64,000 nucleotides of DNA from Komagataeibacter sp. FNDCF1 (GCF_021295335.1 NZ_JAIWOT010000001.1:1367001-1431000); one strand, 5' to 3'. Numbered from the stretch's first letter, positions 8,664 through 17,454 are shown. Made by a program: numbers and translations. The notes: a model not told the origin generated them from the sequence alone.

Positions 8664-9208
8664 GATGAATCCCCACCCGCGCGCGGAATGCTGGCCATGA
8701 CGGCATTCAGCCCGGCGGCAGCCACGATCACCACCAGCATGACCGGCGTGCTGCCCGCGCGCGCGCCCAGCAGCATGACGCCATCCAGCCCGCATGCCAG
8801 TCCCGCGCACAGCGCCGCCGGCCCGCGCGCGATACAGGCACCCCACGCACCGCACAGGATGGCGCACAGGGCCGCCATGACCATGAAGCGCTGCGCCATG
8901 TCCCCCACGGCCCCCTGCACGATGACCTGCGCCAGCACCGTCACGCAGACCAGTCCGCCAGCAAGGCGGATGACGCTGCGCTCACGCCCGCTGGCTGGCA
9001 CATGCAGCATCTGTACTCCCAGCAGGCCCACGCATCCCGCCAGCACCACGGCCAGCAGGCACGCAACACCGACCTGCTGCCCCCCGTTCCAGCCGGACAG
9101 GCACACGCAGCCCGCCGTCAGCCCCCCATGCCATACAAGCCCGCCCCCGCGCCCCCCCGAACAGGACAGCGAACAGATGACAAGCATGCCAAGCAGAAGC
9201 ACCAGCAT
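8660..9208 (-). CDS. HyfE-like membrane subunit, cysteine-rich
   Basis: This small polytopic membrane protein (182 aa, about six hydrophobic segments) lies in the hyfE position of the operon. Hydrogenase-4 HyfE has a NuoK-like C-terminal half. Here the segment around AQRFMVMAALCAILCGAWG and the following helices would match, though without obvious conserved glutamates. It has about twelve cysteines and no lysine. The start at 9208 is 2 bp after the hyfC-like stop. A longer frame exists upstream but would overlap hyfC with unrelated sequence. Its identity is inferred from position, size and topology. Confidence 0.6.
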   Translation of the reverse strand: MLVLLLGMLVICSLSCSGGRGGGLVWHGGLTAGCVCLSGWNGGQQVGVACLLAVVLAGCVGLLGVQMLHVPASGRERSVIRLAGGLVCVTVLAQVIVQGAVGDMAQRFMVMAALCAILCGAWGACIARGPAALCAGLACGLDGVMLLGARAGSTPVMLVVIVAAAGLNAVMASIPRAGGDSS

Positions 9209-9210
9209 GG

Positions 9211-10179
9211 TCAGCCCGCCCCCCGCCCGGCAAAAAGCAGGACCCCGGCCATGATCGTGCAGAGCAGGCCAAGCCCGGCGCGCCAGCCCGCATGCCGCTG
9301 CCCCGACAGAACGAAAACCCGCATGCCCGCCACGCACCCGCACGCCAGCAGCATGTGTATGCCCCATAACAGCATGGCCACGCCCATCGGCCCCGGCCCC
9401 CATGAACGGGCCAGCAGATCAGGCTCCACGATGCTTTCGGGCCAGACCAGATCACGCGCCAGCATCATCCATACCACCGCCAGCAGGTCACGCGCATACT
9501 GGGCCACGGCACGGTCGGGGCCAGCCAGGTCTTCCAGCATGACGGAAAACAGCCTTGCACCGGCTTCGTGACCTTCTTCCACCCCCGTCAGCACCAGCGC
9601 GCCCGCCACCAGCGCCAGCGGCACACGGACCAGATTCATGTCCGCCACATGCGCCTGCCGCACCAGTCCCGCCAGCGTGCCATCGGGCAGGCACGTGCCC
9701 AGTATCGCGCAGGACAGCAGCAGCACCGGCTGGAGCATCAGCCCCCCGGCAACCACCCGCAGCCCGGCATGTCCCGGCCGGGCCAGCCCCGCGGCAAAGG
9801 CCACGGTCACAAGCGCGACAAAAGCCGCTTCCAGCAGCCCTCCCACCACGAGCAGGTCTGACAGATCGCCACAAGGCAGACCGATGGAAAAGGACGGCAC
9901 GAGCATGGCCGCCCCCATGGCCGCCGCCAGCGCAAGCCAGGGGGCAAGGGCGGTAACATGCGCACCCGCGGCCGAGCGCACGCCCGGCTGGCGCCAGGCA
10001 TGCCGCAGCGCGCGCCAGTGCGCGACAGGATCGGGGGGGCGGCGCTCGCCCTCCATCATGGTGGCCATCCAGCGCAGAAGGCCGATCCACAACGGGGTTG
10101 TCAGCATGACCAGCGCCATATGGCAGCCAGCCAGCAGCGTGGCCTGCATCCGCGCGGCCAGCAGGGTTGGCACCGTCAT
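9211..10179 (-). CDS. HyfC/NuoH-like membrane subunit
   Basis: This 322-aa polytopic membrane protein is related to HyfC/HycD/NuoH, the subunit that links the hydrophilic and membrane arms. Family features can be traced though diverged. ERRPPDPVAHWRALRHAWRQ stands where relatives have RRGPPLLQPYxDLLKLxRKE. QYARDLLAVVWM stands where relatives have EYSGRDLALLEW. The lysines and one glutamate of these motifs are replaced, and the protein has no lysine at all. It starts 3 bp after the hyfB-like stop. It was aligned by eye, so residue correspondence is approximate. Confidence 0.7.
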   Translation of the reverse strand: MTVPTLLAARMQATLLAGCHMALVMLTTPLWIGLLRWMATMMEGERRPPDPVAHWRALRHAWRQPGVRSAAGAHVTALAPWLALAAAMGAAMLVPSFSIGLPCGDLSDLLVVGGLLEAAFVALVTVAFAAGLARPGHAGLRVVAGGLMLQPVLLLSCAILGTCLPDGTLAGLVRQAHVADMNLVRVPLALVAGALVLTGVEEGHEAGARLFSVMLEDLAGPDRAVAQYARDLLAVVWMMLARDLVWPESIVEPDLLARSWGPGPMGVAMLLWGIHMLLACGCVAGMRVFVLSGQRHAGWRAGLGLLCTIMAGVLLFAGRGAG

Positions 10180-10182
10180 CGT

Positions 10183-11943
10183 CTATCCATGCCACGCAAT
10201 GAACACGAGCGCCCCCAAGCAGGCCAGCAGCATGACAGCCGGTACGGCAATGACACGCCCCTGCCACAGCCAGTCCATACGATGCAGCAGGACCCTGCCC
10301 CCGCGCCCGGCCCATGCGCGCCACCTTACATATGCCCGCACCCAGCGCAGCCGGGTCGGGGCGGGCACCAGCATGTCCAGCACCATGCGCGCCGGGCTGG
10401 CGGGGCCAGGCTGTGTCAGCGGGTCGCCAAAGACCATCCAGGGCGGAACGGCGGGCGCGCCCTGCTGCCAGCCCGCCACCTGCCGCGCGGGAGTGGGGCA
10501 GGCAAGTCTGCGCAGCAGCAGCGCCACGCCCCCCATTACCGCCACCAGCAGGCACAGCCGCCCGGGGTGAAGAATGGCCGTGCCATCGGGAGAGGCAAGA
10601 ACGATGTCATTGACGGCGGGATGAAGCAGGGAACCGGACAGGCCATGGTCCGCTCCCTCCATCAGTCCCATCCACAGGCCCGGCCAGATGGAGGAAAGAA
10701 GCACCGGCACACCGGCAGCTAGCACGGGTATCATGGCGCGGCCATCCGGGTCGGCCGCCCCCGCGCCACGCGGGGTCCGGGGCCGGCCGCACAGCATGAC
10801 CGCCACCACACGCACCAGCGCCAGCATCCGCACGGCCCAGCCCACACCAAGGGCGACAAGTGCGGCCAGCAGGGGCATGTCCCCCGCCAGTCCACCACCA
10901 TGCGACATGTCGGCAAGCAGGTGCAGCAGCATCCAGATGACGGAAAAACCCAGCAGGGGCGGCAGCCCGCTTTCCGCCAGCAGGCCAAAAGCGAACAGGG
11001 CGGACAGCCAGGGCATGAGCATGCCCAGCCCCCCCAGCCGCAGCAGGATCAGCGCCCCGGTCTCCCGCTCCATCACATCAAGCGCGCGCGCCATGAACAC
11101 CCATGTCAGCAGCGTTGCCACCACCAGCATGGACGTGCGGCTGGCGGATACCGCCATGGCGGGCAGGTCATCGGCACGCGCCAGCAACCCCAGCCCCGCC
11201 AGCACGATCACCAGCGCGCCGGAACCACCCAGAAGCCCGGCCATGACCCCACGCCCCTCACCCGCACGCAGCGCGCGCCACGACGCGGTCATGTAGAACA
11301 GGCATCCCGCCACGACCAGCAGCCAGCCCCAGCGCATGTCCGCCACCATGCCCGCCCGGGGCAGCCGCCCCCACAGGCCCATGGCGGCGATCATGCCCGC
11401 GATATCCGCCAGATGGAACGGCCTGCCCGCACGCGGAGCGATACGGGGGGAAAAGGACAGGCCCAGAAGCCCGCGCGTGGCACACCAGCACAATCCGGGC
11501 AGAAGCCAGCCGGCCCGCTCCGGGCAGGTCAGCCCGGCCGCCAGCAGCAGCAGGGCAATCATGTCGGGTGCATGGCGCGCACCGGCCCGCCGGGTCGTGC
11601 CTGTCACCAGCAGTATCCACCCCGCTCCCGCGCAGGACAGGACATCGTTGCCCATCACCGCAAGGCCCGCCGCGGCACAGGCCGCAAGGTCACGCCAGGC
11701 AGAAGCGGCCCCGCCCGCAAGCCCAAGGGGTACAAGCAGGGCAATGACGCGTGGGGATGCAGACAGGCCATTCCACGCTACCGGCCCGCCCGGCAGCCTG
11801 ATGCCAAGACAGGCCAGAACCGCCATGGCGGCCACAGCCAGCCATCCCCCCCGCAGGCAAGCCAGCGCCAGGCCACCGGATGGGTGGCCACCGCCCCGTG
11901 GCCAGCAGGCCAGCAGGACCGTCGCCCCACCCAGCAGCAGCAT
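10183..11943 (-). CDS. HyfB/NuoL-like membrane subunit without lysine
   Basis: This is the first gene of the Ehr-type operon, a large polytopic membrane protein of at least 586 aa in the position of hyfB (E. coli about 670 aa). It has around fourteen hydrophobic segments and a C-terminal amphipathic region ending in a final helix. Antiporter-like subunits normally carry a WExM glutamate in TM5 and a K-x-PLHxWLP motif. Here the comparable stretch reads AGAGWILLVTG, and there is no lysine anywhere in the protein. The ATG at 11943 has no ribosome binding site, and its frame is open and hydrophobic upstream (AVIIPVIPVIL). The real start may be a non-ATG codon near 11967-11973 just after GGGAGGG. 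Confidence 0.65.
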   Translation of the reverse strand: MLLLGGATVLLACWPRGGGHPSGGLALACLRGGWLAVAAMAVLACLGIRLPGGPVAWNGLSASPRVIALLVPLGLAGGAASAWRDLAACAAAGLAVMGNDVLSCAGAGWILLVTGTTRRAGARHAPDMIALLLLAAGLTCPERAGWLLPGLCWCATRGLLGLSFSPRIAPRAGRPFHLADIAGMIAAMGLWGRLPRAGMVADMRWGWLLVVAGCLFYMTASWRALRAGEGRGVMAGLLGGSGALVIVLAGLGLLARADDLPAMAVSASRTSMLVVATLLTWVFMARALDVMERETGALILLRLGGLGMLMPWLSALFAFGLLAESGLPPLLGFSVIWMLLHLLADMSHGGGLAGDMPLLAALVALGVGWAVRMLALVRVVAVMLCGRPRTPRGAGAADPDGRAMIPVLAAGVPVLLSSIWPGLWMGLMEGADHGLSGSLLHPAVNDIVLASPDGTAILHPGRLCLLVAVMGGVALLLRRLACPTPARQVAGWQQGAPAVPPWMVFGDPLTQPGPASPARMVLDMLVPAPTRLRWVRAYVRWRAWAGRGGRVLLHRMDWLWQGRVIAVPAVMLLACLGALVFIAWHG

Positions 11944-12010
11944 CAGGATGACAGGGATGACAGGAATGATGACGGCCCTCCCGCTTGCACCCGGGGAAAG
12001 GCCGGGCGGG

Positions 12011-12862
12011 TCAGATCATGGCCAGCGGCTCCTTGCGGCGCGGTGGCGCTATGGCTTCATCAATCTGCGCCAGATCCTCGCGCGTCAAGGTTATCTCCTG
12101 CGCGGCAAAGTTTTCACCCTGATGGCGCGGGCTGCCCGCCTTGGGAATGGCCAGTATATTTTCCTGCCGCAGCACCCATGCCAGCGCGATCTGCGCCGGG
12201 GTGGCCGGACCGAGCGACGTCGTGTGCCGCTGCGCGACCTGCCGCAGCACCGGCGCTTTCAGCAGGTCGCCCCCCTGCCCCAGCGGGGAGTAGGCCATGG
12301 TCACGACACCCGCCGCCCGGTCACGTGCCAGCAGGTCAAATTCCACACCCCTGTAATCAAGGCTGTAGAGCACCTGATTCGCGGCGCACGGCGTACCCGC
12401 ATGGATGGATGCGACCTCACGCATGCCATCGGTATCGAAATTGGACACGCCCCAGCTGCGGATCAGCCCCGCATCCACCAGGTCATCAAATCCGGCAATG
12501 GTCTCGGCCAGCGGCACGCTGCCCTGCCAGTGCAGGAGATAGAGGTCGAGGTAATCGGTGCCGAGGCGTCTGAGCGAGGCCTCGCACGCCTTGCGCACCC
12601 CCTTGCGCGATGCGTTGGAGGGCAGCACCTTGCTGACCAGGAACACGTCATCGCGCACGCCGTGTATCGCTTCGCCCACCAGTGTTTCCGACCGGCCGGA
12701 GCCGTACATTTCCGCCGTGTCCACCACGCGGATGCCTGCATCCAGCCCCGCACGTATGCTGCTGATCTCGTCCTTGCGGCGGCTGGCGCTGTCGCCCATG
12801 TTCCATGTCCCCATGCCCAGCGCCGGAACCGTGGTGCCATTGGGAAAAGTGACCGTCTTCAT
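12011..12862 (-). CDS. aldo/keto reductase
   Basis: NADPH-dependent TIM-barrel oxidoreductase for carbonyl compounds, cytosolic. The catalytic tetrad is visible: the aspartate and tyrosine in VVDTAEMYGSG, the lysine in FLVSKVLPS and the histidine in YLLHWQGS. NADPH-binding IPKAGSPRHQGEN lies near the C-terminus. 283 aa is normal for bacterial AKRs of the DkgA/YeaE type. The start at 12862 (MKTVTFPNG) follows a usable GGCAGG; an ATG six codons earlier is less likely. It lies 67 bp upstream of the Ehr-type operon on the same strand and could share a transcript, but its family gives no functional link to it. Confidence 0.88.
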   Translation of the reverse strand: MKTVTFPNGTTVPALGMGTWNMGDSASRRKDEISSIRAGLDAGIRVVDTAEMYGSGRSETLVGEAIHGVRDDVFLVSKVLPSNASRKGVRKACEASLRRLGTDYLDLYLLHWQGSVPLAETIAGFDDLVDAGLIRSWGVSNFDTDGMREVASIHAGTPCAANQVLYSLDYRGVEFDLLARDRAAGVVTMAYSPLGQGGDLLKAPVLRQVAQRHTTSLGPATPAQIALAWVLRQENILAIPKAGSPRHQGENFAAQEITLTREDLAQIDEAIAPPRRKEPLAMI

Positions 12863-12907
12863 CGCTAACCTGCCTTCCATCCTGCGGCACCGGGGTGCCG
12901 TGACGTC

Positions 12908-13354
12908 CTATCTGCGACGCGCCCAGCCTCTGGGCTGCTGCTGCCAGTAGCTCATTTCATGGCCGCCATCGCGCCCTGCCACCCAGCGGCGGCGGGCGGC
13001 GGCAACGGCGGCCCCGTCATGGCCGTCAAACAGGTCGAACACCCGCTCGAACGGGGAAAGATCCGTGACCTCCACCCCGTCCAGCACAAACAGGAAGGTT
13101 GCCCCGTTGGGAACGTCCTCTCCCTCCGTCAGCCAGATCGGCTGCCACGCACCATGCCCCATGGCCTGTGTGCCATGGGGGAGCCACAGCGGGTCGGTCG
13201 CCCGCCACAGCCCCTCGTCGATTTCCTGCACCCGTGCGGGTGTCGCGCAGCGGATGACCGCCCGCCTGCCTTCCGCCAGCGTGCGCCCCAGCAGCGCGGG
13301 CAGGACCGCCAGCGCCGCTGAGCGCGTCAGGTGATAGAAGCCGATCTGCGCCAT
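12908..13354 (-). CDS. holC: DNA polymerase III subunit chi
   Basis: Chi subunit of the clamp-loader assembly, which links DNA polymerase III to single-strand binding protein. The 148-aa protein shows the HolC pattern: N-terminal IGFYHLTRSA, the central RAVIRC and DEGLWR, WLPHG and a C-terminal VFDLFDGHD followed by a basic tail. The start at 13354 (MAQIGFYHL) matches the family; ATG at 13384 adds ten residues. It lies downstream of pepA by 43 bp, and pepA-holC is a common alphaproteobacterial pair. Confidence 0.87.
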   Translation of the reverse strand: MAQIGFYHLTRSAALAVLPALLGRTLAEGRRAVIRCATPARVQEIDEGLWRATDPLWLPHGTQAMGHGAWQPIWLTEGEDVPNGATFLFVLDGVEVTDLSPFERVFDLFDGHDGAAVAAARRRWVAGRDGGHEMSYWQQQPRGWARRR

Positions 13355-13396
13355 GGAGTTCCCTGTTCCGCCCTGACCTGCCACGCGGGGCAGGTA

Positions 13397-14875
13397 TCAG
13401 CCCTCGTAATACGTGCCGACCAGACGGTCGAGCAGGCGCACGCCAAAGCCGGTCGCGCCCTTGGGCGCATGCGACGTGGGCTTGGAGGAAAACGCGGTGC
13501 CCGCGATGTCCAGATGCGCCCATGGCACATCATTGACAAAGCATTCAAGGAATTTGGCTGCCGTGATCGACCCGCCGGGACGCCCGCCGATATTCTTGAG
13601 ATCCGCAATGTCCGAACGCAGCAGTTCAAGATAGGCGGCATCCAGCGGCATGCGCCACAGCTTTTCGGCCGACCGCTCGCCCACGTCGGACAGTTGTGCC
13701 GCAAGCCCGTCATTGTTGGAGAACAGGCCCGCACGCTCCACGCCTAGGCTGACCACGATCGCACCGGTCAGGGTCGCCAGGTTGACCATGAAGCGCGGCC
13801 TGAAGCGGTCCTGCGTGTACCACAGCACATCGGCCAGCACGAGCCGACCTTCGGCATCGGTGTTGAGCACTTCCACCGTCTGGCCCGCCGCGGTGCGCAC
13901 CACGTCTCCGGGGCGCTGGGCGTTGCCCGACAGCATGTTTTCCACCAGCCCCACCACGCCAACGGCATTGACCTTCGCCTTGCGTCCCGCCAGTGCGGCC
14001 ATGGTGCCGACCACGGCGGCCGCACCAGCCATGTCGGTCTTCATCTCGTCCATGCCGGCGGCGGGCTTGATCGAGATGCCGCCGGAATCAAAGGTCACGC
14101 CCTTGCCGACAAAGGCGACCGGGGCCTCGCCCTCCGCCCCGCCATTCCAGCGCATGATGACCGTGCGCGGCGGCGCGTCGCTGCCCTGGGCCACGCCCAG
14201 CAGCGCGCCGAAGCCCAGTTCGTGCATGGCGTCGCGGTCCAGCACCTCGACCGTGATGCCCATATCACGCAGGGCCAGGATGCGCTGTTCGAATTCGGGC
14301 GGGCGGAGCATGTTGGCCGGTTCGGACACCAGGTCACGGCACAGGTAGACCCCCCGCGCCACGGCCGCCAGCGGTGCCCAGGCAGCACGGGCCGCCGCCG
14401 GATCGGCCGTGGCGACGGTCAGCGCCTCAAGCCCGCCCGTCTCGCCCGCGCGGGGCCGGGTGCGATACGAATCGAAGCGGTAGCTGCCCAGCACCGCCCC
14501 CAGCGCCGCATGCGCCGCAAGTTCGGGGGACAGGGCATCGGCCACGATCACGCCGGTCGTGCCGCCCGCGGCCAGCGCCTTTGCCGCGGCCAGACCAGCC
14601 TTTTCCGCCACTGTGCCGTCCAGCGCGTCCGCATTGCCCAGACCGACCAGGATCACGCGGTCATAGCCCGCGCCGGGTGCAAGCACGACACAGGTCTTGC
14701 CAGCCTCGAACCCGAACCGGGCCGCCCGGGCCGCCCGCTCCAGCGCGCCACCCACGGCACCGTCCACCCGCGCGAACGCGCCTTCGGGCTGCGCGCCGGA
14801 GGGCGCAAGAAGGGCAAGGGAACCGCCCTGGGGCGAAGTAACATCGGAAAAGGCGATATCGAGCATGAGTATCAC
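13397..14875 (-). CDS. pepA: leucyl aminopeptidase (M17)
   Basis: Cytosolic hexameric dizinc/manganese aminopeptidase that releases N-terminal amino acids from peptides. The M17 catalytic domain is complete: KGVTFDSGGISIKPAAGMDEMK (metal and catalytic lysine, here read in two parts), the NTDAEGRLVLAD metal motif, and the GRPGGSITAAKFLECF region. 492 aa is standard. The N-terminal macro-like domain (about 1-170) is divergent as usual. In E. coli PepA also acts as a DNA-binding regulator of carAB, and carAB lies 20 kb away here. Whether that role exists in this organism is unknown. Confidence 0.95.
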   Translation of the reverse strand: MILMLDIAFSDVTSPQGGSLALLAPSGAQPEGAFARVDGAVGGALERAARAARFGFEAGKTCVVLAPGAGYDRVILVGLGNADALDGTVAEKAGLAAAKALAAGGTTGVIVADALSPELAAHAALGAVLGSYRFDSYRTRPRAGETGGLEALTVATADPAAARAAWAPLAAVARGVYLCRDLVSEPANMLRPPEFEQRILALRDMGITVEVLDRDAMHELGFGALLGVAQGSDAPPRTVIMRWNGGAEGEAPVAFVGKGVTFDSGGISIKPAAGMDEMKTDMAGAAAVVGTMAALAGRKAKVNAVGVVGLVENMLSGNAQRPGDVVRTAAGQTVEVLNTDAEGRLVLADVLWYTQDRFRPRFMVNLATLTGAIVVSLGVERAGLFSNNDGLAAQLSDVGERSAEKLWRMPLDAAYLELLRSDIADLKNIGGRPGGSITAAKFLECFVNDVPWAHLDIAGTAFSSKPTSHAPKGATGFGVRLLDRLVGTYYEG

Positions 14876-15018
14876 GGTGCTCCGCTACAAAATGATGGAC
14901 TGACAGGCTGAATTCCCGCCCCGGCACGCCATGGCCGCAACCGGGACAGGCATATCCGGTGCCGCCCGTACCGATTAAAGGCATGACGGCGTGCGATGAG
15001 TAAGCTAATGCGAACAGC

Positions 15019-15804
15019 ATGAATACGCCATCCATGCCAGAACATGAGGACGGATTCCTTCTGGATCTCGCCCTCCGCCTTGCCAGTGAGGCCGCGGACC
15101 TGATCCGCGCCATCCGTGCGCGCGGCTTCGCGACACAGGTCAAGACCGACAGCTCCCCCGTGACCGAAGCCGACCATGCGGCGGAAGCCCATATCCTCGG
15201 CGGTCTGCGCGCCCATGCCCCCGCCATCCCCGTGGTGGCGGAGGAAGAAATGGCCGCGGGCATCCGCATCGATACGGGCAGCGAATTCTGGCTGGTGGAC
15301 CCGCTTGATGGCACGCGGGAATTCGCGGCGGGTCGTGATGACTTTACCGTCAATATCGGCCTGGTGCGCCATGGCCGCCCGGTGCTGGGGGCCGTGGCGC
15401 TGCCCGCCTATCATCAGCTTTATGGCGCGGGTGCGGGGCGCGGGGCCTTTCGCATCGACGCAAACGGCACGCAGGCAATCCATGTGCGGCCCGCCCCGGC
15501 GGAAGGGCTGCGCGTGCTGGCGTCGCGTCATTACGCCGATGATCCGCGACTGAAGGATTTCCTTGGTGGCCACCGCATCGCGCATCTGGGCAATATCGGC
15601 TCGGCGGCCAAGTTCATCCGGGTCGCCGAGGGGCTGGCCGATCTCTACCCCCGGCTTGGCACCACCATGGAATGGGATACCGCGGCCCCACAGGCAATCG
15701 TGGAAGCGGCTGGCGGCACGGTCACCACACCCGATGGCGCGACACTGGGTTATGGCAAGCCTGACTGGCGCAATCCGCATTTCGTGTGTCGCGGCGCGGT
15801 ATAA
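15019..15804 (+). CDS. cysQ: 3'(2'),5'-bisphosphate nucleotidase (CysQ type)
   Basis: Inositol-monophosphatase superfamily enzyme that removes the 3'-phosphate of adenosine 3',5'-bisphosphate, a by-product of sulfate assimilation. Motifs: VVAEEEMAAG (metal glutamates), FWLVDPLDGTREF (the DGT motif in the CysQ-like form PLDGTREF) and WDTAAPQAIVEAAGG at the C-terminus. 261 aa is typical. Histidinol-phosphatase and inositol monophosphatase share the fold, but the REF extension favours CysQ. It is divergent from pepA across 143 bp with no obvious element, and is followed closely by tsaC. Confidence 0.85.
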   Translation: MNTPSMPEHEDGFLLDLALRLASEAADLIRAIRARGFATQVKTDSSPVTEADHAAEAHILGGLRAHAPAIPVVAEEEMAAGIRIDTGSEFWLVDPLDGTREFAAGRDDFTVNIGLVRHGRPVLGAVALPAYHQLYGAGAGRGAFRIDANGTQAIHVRPAPAEGLRVLASRHYADDPRLKDFLGGHRIAHLGNIGSAAKFIRVAEGLADLYPRLGTTMEWDTAAPQAIVEAAGGTVTTPDGATLGYGKPDWRNPHFVCRGAV

Positions 15805-15812
15805 GCCGGGCC

Positions 15813-16787
15813 ATGCACACACGCCTGCTGCCTGACACCCCCGGAGGAATCGAAGCCGCCGCCGCCATCCTGCGCGCTGGCGGCCTGGTCGCCTTCGGCA
15901 CCGAGACGGTGTACGGCCTGGGGGCCGATGCCCGCAACGACCACGCGGTCGCCGCCATCTACGCCGCCAAGGGGCGGCCGGGCATCAACCCGCTGATCAG
16001 CCATTTCACCACCGCCGCGCATGCCTTTGCCCAGGTGGTGCCCACGGAACTGGCCCGCAGGCTGGCCGGACGCTTCTGGCCCGGACCGCTGACCCTTGTG
16101 CTGCCGCGCGCGCCGGGGTGCGCCCTTTCCGCCATTGCCACGGCGGGCCTGCCCACCGCCGGCGTGCGCGTGCCCACGGGGCCTGCCACACAGGCCCTGC
16201 TGGCCGCGTGCGGCTTTCCCGTCGTGGCCCCTTCGGCCAATCCGTCAGGAAAGGTCAGCCCGTCCGATGCCCGGCATGTGCTGGCCGGGCTTGATGGCCG
16301 GATCGATGCGGTGCTGGACTGCGGCCCCTGCCATGTGGGGGTGGAGAGCACCATCGTGGACCTGAGCGGGGAGGTGCCCGTGCTGCTGCGCCCCGGCGGC
16401 GTGACGCTGGAAGCGCTGGAGGATGCCTGCGGCCAGCCGCTTGCCATTCCGCAGGCCAGCAATGACACCTGTCCCACCGCGCCCGGCCAGCTTTCCTCCC
16501 ACTACGCGCCGGGGCTGCCGGTGCGGCTGGATGCGGAGAGCATTGGCCCGGACGAGGCGCTGCTGGCCTTCGGGCCGCCGCTGCCCGGCGCCACGCTGGC
16601 CTGGAACCTGAGCACCGCAGGCGATCTGCACGAAGCGGCGTCCCGCCTCTTCGCGGGGCTGCGGTTTCTTGATATGGAAGGACACCGCCGGGGACTGGCC
16701 AGGATCGCGGTGCAGCCCATCCCCCTCCATGGGCTGGGCCGTGCGATCCGTGACCGGCTTATCCGCGCGGCAAGCCCGCGTCCGTAA
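15813..16787 (+). CDS. tsaC: L-threonylcarbamoyladenylate synthase (Sua5 type)
   Basis: Makes threonylcarbamoyl-AMP from threonine, bicarbonate and ATP for t6A37 modification of ANN-decoding tRNAs. The YrdC domain (about 1-200) contains GGLVAFGTETVYGLGADA and the KGRPGINPLISH loop. A C-terminal Sua5 domain follows (about 205-324), joined by a segment ending LSSHYAPGLPVRL. Length is 324 aa, so it is the long Sua5 form and not the short TsaC. The start at 15813 is 8 bp after cysQ; an earlier ATG at 15786 overlaps cysQ and lacks family sequence. Confidence 0.92.
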   Translation: MHTRLLPDTPGGIEAAAAILRAGGLVAFGTETVYGLGADARNDHAVAAIYAAKGRPGINPLISHFTTAAHAFAQVVPTELARRLAGRFWPGPLTLVLPRAPGCALSAIATAGLPTAGVRVPTGPATQALLAACGFPVVAPSANPSGKVSPSDARHVLAGLDGRIDAVLDCGPCHVGVESTIVDLSGEVPVLLRPGGVTLEALEDACGQPLAIPQASNDTCPTAPGQLSSHYAPGLPVRLDAESIGPDEALLAFGPPLPGATLAWNLSTAGDLHEAASRLFAGLRFLDMEGHRRGLARIAVQPIPLHGLGRAIRDRLIRAASPRP

Positions 16788-16824
16788 TAGTTTCAACGCA
16801 TGACCCGACCCCGGTGCCCCTGAA

Positions 16825-17454
16825 ATGAGCGATACAATCGACCCCAAGGAACTGAAAATCCTTTCGGATATTCTTGCACTCGTGCTGGAAGAACATGCAG
16901 GCCAGTCGGAAAATGCACTGGCCGCCATCCGCACGCGCGCCAGGAAAAACGGGGTAACGGGTGGTGCGCTGAAGAACCTGTTCTCCGCCATCGCCCCCAA
17001 CCCGCCGCAGAAGCCGCCACCAAAGCAGCGTGCGCCGCGCACCACCAAGGCCAGCGCTGCGGCGGCAAAGGAAATTCAGGATTCGCACGCCCGCATCGCG
17101 CAACTGGCGGCCAATATCCGCAAGCTTGACCTGGAACTGCGTGACATGCGCACCAGTAACGAGGCCCTACGCCTGGAACTGAACCAGACCCGGCAGGCCC
17201 GGGCCGAAACGCAGGCCGCGCTGTCAGTCGTGCAGTCCCGCCCCGCGCCAGGGCGTTCGGGCCTGCTGGTGGCGGCCACCGTCGGCCTGCTGACGGGTTT
17301 CGCGCTGACGCAAGGGTGGCACCTGTTCATATCCGGCTCCCGCGCGGAAGCTAGTGCCGGCTATGCGCCCGCCATGCATGGCGGCACCCGTCATGGGCAG
17401 GCATGGCTCCTGTCCCCTCCATCGCCCCTTCATCCAGGAAGCATGCCGTCATGA
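16825..17454 (+). CDS. unknown coiled-coil protein with one membrane segment
   Basis: I do not recognise a family. The 209-aa protein has an N-terminal helical region (about 1-55), a Pro/Lys-rich linker with PPQKPPPKQ (about 56-75), and a long heptad-like coiled coil (about 80-140). One transmembrane helix follows (about 147-165, LLVAATVGLLTGFAL), then a short glycine/serine-rich tail. No signal peptide is seen. Its stop overlaps the start of the FAD dehydrogenase by ATGA, so the two are translationally coupled. It starts 37 bp after tsaC. A membrane-anchored scaffold role is possible but unsupported. Confidence 0.7.
   Translation: MSDTIDPKELKILSDILALVLEEHAGQSENALAAIRTRARKNGVTGGALKNLFSAIAPNPPQKPPPKQRAPRTTKASAAAAKEIQDSHARIAQLAANIRKLDLELRDMRTSNEALRLELNQTRQARAETQAALSVVQSRPAPGRSGLLVAATVGLLTGFALTQGWHLFISGSRAEASAGYAPAMHGGTRHGQAWLLSPPSPLHPGSMPS

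Noticed and set aside
5643-11943. Respiratory complex I (nuo) operon
   Set aside because: NuoC and NuoD are fused, the order is that of hyf, and NuoE, F, G, I, J and K equivalents are lacking.
10900-12573. Open frames of over 500 codons on the plus strand opposite the Ehr-type operon
   Set aside because: The minus-strand products are hydrophobic subunits in the hyf order with tight junctions; the plus-strand frames are Gln/Arg/Pro/His-rich low-complexity shadows.
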